A stretch of 64,000 nt of DNA, from assembly GCA_963931865.1 (NCBI GenBank), contig OZ007511.1:7620344-7684343 (forward strand). Reading direction: 5' to 3'. Of the stretch, positions 54,298 through 64,000 are shown in pieces. The first letter of the stretch is position 1. Each line of letters begins with the position of its first letter. A program made the translations under genes and the position numbers. The stretch is from Axinella damicornis. Taxonomy: Eukaryota; Porifera; Demospongiae; Axinellida; Axinellidae. The notes beneath the pieces were generated by a model. The model searched no databases, was not told the origin of the DNA, and was given only the letters and a program-made list of their open reading frames with translations.

Positions 54298-57200
54298 CCT
54301 CTTCTCTACCTCTGCTCTACCTGGCTCTACCTCTGCTCTACCTGGCTCTACCTCTGCTCTACCTGGCTCTACCTCTGCTCTACCTGGCTCTACCTGGCTC
54401 TACCTCTGCTCTACCTGGCTCTACCTCTGCTCTACCTCTGCTCTACCTGGCTCTACCTATGCTCTACCTCTGCTCTACCTGGCTCTACCTCTGCTCTACC
54501 TCTGCTCTACCTGGCTCTACCTAGCTCTACCTCTGCTCTACCTGGCTCTACCTCTGCTCTACCTGGCTCTACTTCTGCTATACCTCTGCTCTACCTGGCT
54601 CTACCTCTGCTCTACCTCTGCTCTACCTAGCTCTACCTCTGCTCTTCCAGGCTCTACCTCTGCTCTACCTGGCTCTACCTGGCTCTACCTCTGCTCTACC
54701 TGGCTATACCTCTGCTCTACCTGGCTCTACCTCTGCTCTACCACTGCTCTACCTGGCTCTACCTCTGCTCTACCTGGCTCTACCTCTGCTCTACCTGGCT
54801 CTACCTCTGCTCTACCTGGCTCTACCTCTGCTCTACCTGGCTCTACCTCTGCTCTACCTCTGCTCTACCTGGCTCTACCTCTGCTCTACGTCTGCTTTAC
54901 CTGGCTCTACCTCTGCTCTACCTGGCTCTACCTCTGCTCTACCTCTGCTCTACCTGGCTCTACCTGGCTCTACCTCTGCTCTACCTAGCTCTACCTCTGC
55001 TCTACTTGGCTCTACCTCTGCTCTACCTGGCTCTACCTCTGCTCTACCTCTGCTCTACCTGGCTCTACCTCTGCTCTACCTCTGCTCTACCTGGCTCTAC
55101 CTCTGCTCTAACTCTGCTCTACCTGGCTCTACCTCTGCTCTACCTGGCTCTACCTCTGCTCTACCTGGCTCTACCTCTGCTCTACCTCTGCTCTACCTGG
55201 CTCTACCTCTGCTCTACCTCTGCTCTACCTGGCTCTACCTCTGCTCTACCTCTGCTCTACCTGGCTCTACCTCTGCTCTACCTGGCTCTACCTCTGCTCT
55301 ACCTCTGCTCTACCTGGCTCTACCTCTGCTCTACCTGGCTCTACCTCTGCTCTACCTCTGCTCTACCTGGCTCTACCTATGCTCTACCTCTGCTCTACCT
55401 GGCTCTACCTCTGCTCTACCTCTGCTCTACCTGGCTCTACCTGGCTCTACCTCTGCTCTACCTGGCTCTACCTCTGCTCTACCTGGCTCTACTTCTGCTC
55501 TACCTCTGCTCTACCTGGCTCTACCTCTGCTCTACCTCTGCTCTACCTAGCTCTACCTCTGCTCTTCCAGGCTCTACCTCTGCTCTACCTGGCTCTACCT
55601 GGCTCTACCTCTGCTCTACCTGGCTATACCTCTGCTCTACCTGGCTCTACCTCTGCTCTACCACTGCTCTACCTGGCTCTACCTCTGCTTTACCTGGCTC
55701 TACCTCTGCTCTACCTGGCTCTACCTCTGCTCTACCTGGCTCTACCTCTGCTCTACCTGGCTCTACCTCTGCTCTACCTCTGCTCTACCTGGCTCTACCT
55801 CTGCTCTACGTCTGCTTTACCTGGCTCTACCTCTGCTCTACCTGGCTCTACCTCTGCTCTACCTCTGCTCTACCTGGCTCTACCTGGCTCTACCTCTGCT
55901 CTACCTAGCTCTACCTCTGCTCTACTTGGCTCTACCTCTGCTCTACCTGGCTTTACCTCTGCTCTACCTCTGCTCTACCTGGCTCTACCTCTGCTCTACC
56001 TCTGCTCTACCTGGCTCTACCTCTGCTCTAACTCTGCTCTACCTGGCTCTACCTCTGCTCTACCTGGCTCTACCTCTGCTCTACCTGGCTCTACCTCTGC
56101 TCTACCTCTGCTCTACCTGGCTCTACCTCTGCTCTACCTCTGCTCTACCTGGCTCTACCTCTGCTCTACCTGGCTCTACCTCTGCTCTACCTCTGCTCTA
56201 CCTGGCTCTACCTCTGCTCTACCTGGCTCTACCTCTGCTCTACCTCTGCTCTACCTGGCTCTACCTATGCTCTACCTCTGCTCTACCTGGCTCTACCTCT
56301 GCTCTACCTCTGCTCTACCTGGCTCTACCTGGCTCTACCTCTGCTTTACCTGGCTCTACCTCTGCTCTACCTGGCTCTACTTCTGCTCTACCTCTGCTCT
56401 ACCTGGCTCTACCTCAGCTCTACCTCTGCTCTACCTAGCTCTACCTCTGCTCTTCCAGGCTCTACCTTTGCTCTACCTGGCTCTACCTGGCTCTACCTCT
56501 GCTCTACCTGGCTCTACCTCTGCTCTACCTGGCTCTACCTCTGCTCTACCACTGCTCTACCTGGCTCTACCTCTGCTCTACCTGGCTCTACCTCTGCTCT
56601 ATCTCTGCTCTACCTGGCTCTACCTCTGCTCTACCTCTGCTCTACCTGGCTCTACCTCTGCTCTATCTCTGCTCTACCTGGCTCTACCTCTGCTCTACCT
56701 CTGCTCTACCTGGCTCTACCTCTGCTCTACCTCTGCTCTACCTGGCTCTACATCTGCTCTACCTGGCTCTACCTCTGCTCTACCTGGCTCTACCTGGCTC
56801 TACCTCTGCTCTACCTGGCTCTACCTATGCTCTACCTGGCTCTACCTCTGCTCTACCTCTGCTCTACCTGGCTCTACCTCTGCTCTACCTCTGCTCTACC
56901 TGGCTCTACCTCTGCTCTACCTGGCTCTACCTCTGCTCTACCTCTGCTCTACCTGGCTCTACCTGGCTCTACCTCTGCTCTACCTAGCTCTACCTCTGCT
57001 CTACTTGGCTCTACCTCTGCTCTACCTGGCTCTACCTCTGCTCTACCTCTGCTCTACCTGGCTCTACCTCTGCCCTACCTCTGCTCTACCTGGCTCTACC
57101 TCTGCTCTAACTCTGCTCTACCTGGCTCTACCTCTGCTCTACCTGGCTCTACCTCTGCTCTACCTGGCTCTACCTCTGCTCTACCTCTGCTCTACCTGGC

Positions 57201-60200
57201 TCTACCTCTGCTCTACCTCTGCTCTACCTGGCTCTACCTCTGCTCTACCTGGCTCTACCTCTGCTCTACCTCTGCTCTACCTGGCTCTACCTCTGCTCTA
57301 CCTGGCTCTACCTCTGCTCTACCTCTGCTCTACCTGGCTCTACCTATGCTCTACCTCTGCTCTACCTGGCTCTACCTCTGCTCTACCTCTGCTCTACCTG
57401 GCTCTACCTGGCTCTACCTCTGCTCTACCTGGCTCTACCTCTGCTCTACCTGGCTCTACTTCTGCTCTACCTCTGCTCTACCTGGCTCTACCTCTGCTCT
57501 ACCTCTGCTCTACCTAGCTCTACCTCTGCTCTTCCTGGCTCTACCTCTGCTCTACCTGGCTCTACCTGGCTCTACCTCTGCTCTACCTGGCTCTACCTCT
57601 GCTCTACCTGGCTCTACCTCGGCTCTACCACTGCTCTACCTGGCTCTACCTCTGCTCTACCTGGCTCTACCTCTGCTCTATCTCTGCTCTACCTGGCTCT
57701 ACCTCTGCTCTACCTCTGCTCTACCTGGCTCTACCTCTGCTCTATCTCTGCTCTACCTGGCTCTACCTCTGCTCTACCTCTGCTCTACCTGGCTCTACCT
57801 CTGCTCTACCTCTGCTCTACCTGGCTCTACATCTGCTCTACCTGGCTCTACCTCTGCTCTACCTGGCTCTACCTGGCTCTACCTCTGCTCTACCTGGCTC
57901 TACCTCTGCTCTACCTGGCTCTACCTCTGCTCTACCTCTGCTCTACCTGGCTCTACCTCTGCTCTACCTCTGCTCTACCTGGCTCTACCTCTGCTCTACC
58001 TGGCTCTACCTCTGCTCTACCTCTGCTCTACCTGGCTCTACCTATGCTCTACCTCTGCTCTACCTGGCTCTACCTCTGCTCTACCTCTGCTCTACCTGGC
58101 TCTACCTGGCTCTACCTCTGCTTTACCTGGCTCTACCTCTGCTCTACCTGGCTCTACTTCTGCTCTACCTCTGCTCTACCTGGCTCTACCTCAGCTCTAC
58201 CTCTGCTCTACCTAGCTCTACCTCTGCTCTTCCAGGCTCTACCTCTGCTCTACCTGGCTCTACCTGGCTCTACCTCTGCTCTACCTGGCTCTACCTCTGC
58301 TCTACCTGGCTCTACCTCTGCTCTACCACTGCTCTACCTGGCTCTACCTCTGCTCTACCTGGCTCTACCTCTGCTCTATCTCTGCTCTACCTGGCTCTAC
58401 CTCTGCTCTACCTCTGCTCTACCTGGCTCTACCTCTGCTCTATCTCTGCTCTACCTGGCTCTACCTCTGCTCTACCTCTGCTCTACCTGGCTCTACCTCT
58501 GCTCTACCTCTGCTCTACCTGGCTCTACATCTGCTCTACCTGGCTCTACCTCTGCTCTACCTGGCTCTACCTGGCTCTACCTCTGCTCTACCTGGCTCTA
58601 CCTCTGCTCTACCTGGCTTTACCTCTGCTCTACCTCTGCTCTACCTGGCTCTACCTCTGCTCTACCTCTGCTCTACCTGGCTCTACCTCTGCTCTACCTG
58701 GCTCTACCTCTGCTCTACCTCTGCTCTACCTGGCTCTACCTGGCTCTACCTCTGCTCTACCTAGCTCTACCTCTGCTCTACTTGGCTCTACCTCTGCTCT
58801 ACCTGGCTCTACCTCTGCTCTACCTCTGCTCTACCTGGCTCTACCTCTGCCCTACCTCTGCTCTACCTGGCTCTACCTCTGCTCTAACTCTGCTCTACCT
58901 GGCTCTACCTCTGCTCTACCTGGCTCTACCTCTGCTCTACCTGGCTCTACCTCTGCTCTACCTCTGCTCTACCTGGCTCTACCTCTGCTCTACCTCTGCT
59001 CTACCTGGCTCTACCTCTGCTCTACCTGGCTCTACCTCTGCTCTACCTCTGCTCTACCTGGCTCTACCTCTGCTCTACCTGGCTCTACCTCTGCTCTACC
59101 TCTGCTCTACCTGGCTCTACCTATGCTCTACCTCTGCTCTACCTGGCTCTACCTCTGCTCTACCTCTGCTCTACCTGGCTCTACCTGGCTCTACCTCTGC
59201 TCTACCTGGCTCTACCTCTGCTCTACCTGGCTCTACTTCTGCTCTACCTCTGCTCTACCTGGCTCTACCTCTGCTCTACCTCTGCTCTACCTAGCTCTAC
59301 CTCTGCTCTTCCTGGCTCTACCTCTGCTCTACCTGGCTCTACCTGGCTCTACCTCTGCTCTACCTGGCTCTACCTCTGCTCTACCTGGCTCTACCTCGGC
59401 TCTACCACTGCTCTACCTGGCTCTACCTCTGCTCTACCTGGCTCTACCTCTGCTCTATCTCTGCTCTACCTGGCTCTACCTCTGCTCTACCTCTGCTCTA
59501 CCTGGCTCTACCTCTGCTCTATCTCTGCTCTACCTGGCTCTACCTCTGCTCTACCTCTGCTCTACCTGGCTCTACCTCTGCTCTACCTCTGCTCTACCTG
59601 GCTCTACATCTGCTCTACCTGGCTCTACCTCTGCTCTACCTGGCTCTACCTGGCTCTACCTCTGCTCTACCTGGCTCTACCTCTGCTCTACCTGGCTCTA
59701 CCTCTGCTCTACCTCTGCTCTACCTGGCTCTACCTCTGCTCTACCTCTGCTCTACCTGGCTCTACCTCTGCTCTAACTCTGCTCTACCTGGCTCTACCTC
59801 TGCTCTACCTGGCTCTACCTCTGCTCTACCTGGCTCTACCTCTGCTCTACCTCTGCTCTACCTGGCTCTACCTCTGCTCTACCTGGCTCTACCTCTGCTC
59901 TACCTGGCTCTACCTCTGCTCTACCTGGCTCTACCTCTGCTCTACCTCTGCTCTACCTGGCTCTACCTCTGCTCTACCTCTGCTCTACCTGGCTCTACAT
60001 CTGCTCTACCTGGCTCTACCTCTGCTCTACCTGGCTCTACCTGGCTCTACCTCTGCTCTACCTGGCTCTACCTCTGCTCTACCTGGCTCTACCTCTGCTC
60101 TACCTCTGCTCTACCTGGCTCTACCTCTGCTCTACCTCTGCTCTACCTGGCTCTACCTCTGCTCTACCTGGCTCTACCTCTGCTCTACCTCTGCTCTACC

Positions 60201-63200
60201 TGGCTCTACCTGGCTCTACCTCTGCTCTACCTAGCTCTACCTCTGCTCTACTTGGCTCTACCTCTGCTCTACCTGGCTCTACCTCTGCTCTACCTCTGCT
60301 CTACCTGGCTCTACCTCTGCTCTAACTCTGCTCTACCTGGCTCTACCTCTGCTCTACCTGGCTCTACCTCTGCTCTACCTGGCTCTACCTCTGCTCTACC
60401 TGGCTCTACCTCTGCTCTACCTCTGCTCTACCTGGCTCTACCTCTGCTCTACCTGGCTCTACCTCTGCTCTACCTCTGCTCTACCTGGCTCTACCTCTGC
60501 TCTACCTGGCTCTACCTCTGCTCTACCTCTGCTCTACCTGGCTCTACCTATGCTCTACCTCTGCTCTACCTGGCTCTACCTCTGCTCTACCTCTGCTCTA
60601 CCTGGCTCTACCTGGCTCTACCTCTGCTCTACCTGGATCTACCTCTGCTCTACCTGGCTCTACTTCTGCTCTACCTCTGCTCTACCTGGCTCTACCTCTG
60701 CTCTACCTCTGCTCTACCTAGCTCTACCTCTGCTCTTCCAGGCTCTACCTCTGCTCTACCTGGCTCTACCTGGCTCTACCTCTGCTCTACCTGGCTCTAC
60801 CTCTGCTCTACCTGGCTCTACCTCTGCTCTACCACTGCTCTACCTGGCTCTACCTCTGCTCTACCTGGCTCTACCTCTGCTCTATCTCTGCTCTACCTGG
60901 CTCTACCTCTGCTCTACCTCTGCTCTACCTGGCTCTACCTCTGCTCTATCTCTGCTCTACCTGGCTCTACCTCTGCTCTACCTCTGCTCTACCTGGCTCT
61001 ACCTCTGCTCTACCTCTGCTCTACCTGGCTCTACATCTGCTCTACCTGGCTCTACCTCTGCTTTACCTGGCTCTACCTGGCTCTACCTCTGCTCTACCTG
61101 GCTCTACCTCTGCTCTACCTGGCTCTACCTCTGCTCTACCTCTGCTCTACCTGGCTCTACCTATGCTCTACCTCTGCTCTACCTGGCTCTACCTCTGCTC
61201 TACCTCTGCTCTACCTGGCTCTACCTGGCTCTACCTCTGCTCTACCTGGCTCTACCTCTGCTCTACCTGGCTCTACTTCTGCTCTACCTCTGCTCTACCT
61301 GGCTCTACCTCTGCTCTACCTCTGCTCTACCTAGCTCTACCTCTGCTCTTCCAGGCTCTACCTCTGCTCTACCTGGCTCTACCTGGCTCTACCTCTGCTC
61401 TACCTGGCTCTACCTCTGCTCTACCTGGCTCTACCTCTGCTCTACCACTGCTCTACCTGGCTCTACCTCTGCTCTACCTGGCTCTACCTCTGCTCTACCT
61501 GGCTCTACCTCTGCTCTATCTCTGCTCTACCTGGCTCTACCTCTGCTCTACCTCTTCTCTACCTGGCTCTACCTCTGCTCTACCTCTGCTCTACCTGGCT
61601 CTACATCTGCTCTACCTGGCTCTACCGCTGCTCTACCTGGCTCTACCTGGCTCTACCTCTGCTCTACCTGGCTCTACCTCTGCTCTACCTGACTCTACCT
61701 CTGCTCTACCTGGCTCTACCTCTGCTCTACCTCTGCTCTACCTGGCTCTACCTCTGCTCTACCTCTGCTCTACCTCGCTCTACCTGGCTCTACCTATGTT
61801 CTACCTGGCTCTACCTCTGCTCTACCTGGCTCTACCTCTGCTCTACCTCTGCTCTACCTGGCTCTACCTCTGCTCTACCTCTGCTCTACCTGGCTCTACC
61901 TCTGCTGTACCTGGCTCTACCTCTGCTCTCCCTGGCTTTACCTCTGCTCTACCTGGCTCTACCTCTGCTCTACCTGGCTCTACCTGGCTCTACCTCTGCT
62001 CTACCTGGCTCTACCTCTGCTCTACCTGGCTCTACCTCTGCTCTACCTCTGCTCTACCTGGCTCTACCTCTGCTCTACCTGGCTCTACCTGGCTCTACCT
62101 CTGCTCTACCTCTGCTCTACCTGGCTCTACCTCTGCTCTACCTCTGCTCTACCTGGCTCTACCTCTGCTGTACCTGGCTCTACCTCTGCTCTACCTGGCT
62201 CTACCTCTGCTCTACCTGGCTCTACCTCTGCTCTACCTGGCTCTACCTGGCTCTACCTCTGCTCTACCTGGCTCTACCTCTGCTCTACCTGGCTCTACCT
62301 CTGCTCTACCTCTGCTCTACCTGGCTCTACCTCTGCTCTACCTGGCTCTACCTGGCTCTACCTCTGCTCTACCTGGCTCTACCTCTGCTCTACCTGGCTC
62401 TACCTCTGCTCTACCTCTGCTCTACCTGGCTCTACCTCTGCTCTACCTCTGCTCTACCTGGCTCTACTTCTGCTCTTACCTCTGCTCTACCTGGCTCTAC
62501 CTCTGCTCTACCTGGCTCTACCTCTGCTCTACCTGGCTCTACCTCAGCTCTACCTCTGCTCTACCTGGCTCTACCTCTGCTCTACCTGGCTCTACCTCTG
62601 CTCTACCTCTGCTCTACCTGGCTCTACCTCTGCTCTAACTCTGCTCTACCTGGCTCTACCTGGCTCTACCTCTGCTCTACCTGGCTCTACCTCTGCTCTA
62701 CCTCTGCTCTACCTGGCTCTACCTCTGCTCTACCTCTGCTCTACCTGGCTCTACCTCTGCTCTATCTGGCTCTACCTCTGCTCTACCTCTGCTCTACCTG
62801 GCTCTACCTCTGCTCTACCTGGCTCTACCTCTGCTCTACCTCTGCTCTACCTGGCTCTACCTGGCTCTACCTCTGCTCTACCTGGCTCTACCTCTGCTCT
62901 ACCTCTGCTCTACCTGGCTGTACCTCTGCTCTACCTCTGCTCTACGTGGCTCTACCTCTGCTCTACCTCTGCTCTACCTGGCTCTACCTCTGCTCTACCT
63001 GGCTCTACCTCTGCTCTACCTCTGCTCTACCTGGCTCTACCTCTGCTCTACCTAGCTCTACCTCTGCTTTACCTCTGCTCTACCTGGCTCTACCTCTGCT
63101 CTACCTCTGCTCTACCTGGCTCTACCTCTGCTCTACCTGGCTCTACCTCTGCTCTAACTCTGCTCTACCTGGCTCTACCTCTGCTCTACCTGGCTCTACC

Positions 63201-64000
63201 TCTGCTCTACCTGGCTCTACCTCTGCTCTACCTCTGCTCTACCTGGCTCTAACTCTGCTCTACCTCTGCTCTACCTGGCTCTACCTCTGCTCTAACTCTG
63301 CTCTACCTGGCTCTACCTCTGCTCTACCTCTGCTCTACCTGGCTCTACCTCTGCTCTACCTCTGCTCTACCTGGCTCTACCTCTGCTCTACCTGGCTCTA
63401 CCTCTGCTCTACCTCTGTTCTTCCTGGCTGTACCTCTGCTCTACCTGGCTCTACCTCTGCTCTACCTCTGCTCTACCTGGCTCTACCTCTGCTCTACCTC
63501 TGCTCTACCTGTCTCTACCTCTGCTCTACCTCTGCTCTACCTGGCTGTACCTGGCTCTACCTCTGCTCTACCTGGCTCTACCTCTGCTCTACCTGGCTCT
63601 ACCTCTGCTCTACCTCTGCTCTACCTGGCTCTACCTCTGCTCTACCTCTGCTCTACCTAGCTCTACCTCTGCTCTACCAGGCTCTACCTCTGCTCTACCT
63701 GGCTCTACCTGGCTCTACCTCTGCTCTACCTGGCTCTACCTCTGCTCTACCTGGCTCTACCTCTGCTCTACCACTGCTCTACCTGGCTCTACCTCTGCTC
63801 TACCACTGCTCTACCTGGCTCTACCTCTGCTCTACCTGGCTCTACCTCTGCTCTACCTGGCTCTACCTGTGCTCTATCTCTGCTCTACCTGGCTCTACCT
63901 CTGCTCTACCTCTGCTCTACCTGGCTCTACCTCTGCTCTACCTCTGCTCTACCTGGCTCTACCTCTGCTCTACCTGGCTCTACCTCTGCTCTACCTGGCT
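54298..64000 (+). repeat. 10/11-bp two-word minisatellite, right block (>9.7 kb)
   Basis: Arrays of CTCTACCTGG (10) and CTCTACCTCTG (11) in mixed order, running off the window. Diagnostic variants (CTACCTATGCTCTACCTCTG, GCTCTTCCAGG, CTACTTGGC, CTCTAACTCTG) recur in the same order at irregular distances of about 0.6-1.4 kb, showing higher-order duplication. The + strand lacks stops in all three frames except at variants (TAG in CCTAGC, TAA in CTAACT), so open frames up to 712 codons arise (LYLALPL, CSTWLYL, STSALPG); these are artefacts. Confidence 0.97.

Noticed and set aside
55379..57517. 712-codon open frame on + strand, plus others of 170-491 codons to 62638
   Set aside because: They arise from the 10/11-bp minisatellite, which lacks stop triplets on + in every frame. 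Overlapping frames read the same words, and there are no splice or domain signals.

Overview
The window is eukaryotic nuclear DNA. Protein-coding genes are split into short exons by small GT-AG introns, there are no operons, and most of the sequence is repeats: palindromic MITE-like elements, satellites, minisatellites and long poly-C/poly-G runs. The gene set (a dihydropyrimidine dehydrogenase of animal type, a BEN-domain-like protein, an F-box protein, a two-finger protein, remnants of Ty3/Gypsy and Mutator-like elements) fits an early-branching marine invertebrate. I lean to a demosponge because introns are tiny and one N-terminal region resembles sponge proteins I remember, but the sequence does not prove this.

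Layout. 1-4.2 kb: no recognisable gene, some hairpin elements. 4.2-12.0 kb: a satellite of about 40 units of about 191 bp, organised in higher-order repeats; every unit carries a splice-donor-like and a splice-acceptor-like motif. 12.7-13.1 kb: internally deleted Ty3/Gypsy pol remnant. 13.1-18.6 kb: MITE-like elements, no gene. 18.9-24.6 kb (+): a four-exon gene, phase-consistent throughout (466 aa), with a possible SH3-like N-terminus, a basic linker, a 7-residue coding minisatellite and a BEN-like C-terminus. Two further phase-compatible exons that end in stops lie in its second intron. 24.6-27.1 kb: a MITE with long TIRs, a tandem duplication, and a broken MULE transposase cut short next to a MITE end. 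27.6-28.8 kb (+): exons of a gene with a zinc-finger-like pair and one apparent frameshift. 32.8-33.0 kb (-): an F-box exon. 34.8-35.2 kb (+): a small two-exon gene (98 aa).

37.8-48.4 kb (-): fifteen exons of dihydropyrimidine dehydrogenase (pyrimidine catabolism). All splice junctions and phases can be followed and both Fe-S modules, the FAD site and the NADPH site are intact. About 72 and about 205 residues of the FMN/catalytic part are absent at two simple-repeat introns, one exon carries an in-frame TAG, and another is one base short. As assembled, this copy cannot encode a working enzyme.

51.0-64.0 kb: a (CA)n tract, then a minisatellite built of two words of 10 and 11 bp that continues past the window end. 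A 2.6-kb foldback-like element with long, internally repeated inverted arms interrupts it. The very long + strand open frames here come from the repeat, not from genes.

Recurrent mobile families: (i) elements with TAGCCTCGTTCCCAGG termini, at least ten copies, several with 8-10 bp target-site duplications; (ii) a TA-flanked family starting CAGGAAATTGC, two copies in opposite orientation; (iii) pogo/Tigger-like short elements; (iv) hairpins with TGTAGGGATA ends; (v) a palindrome whose ends are poly-G and poly-C.
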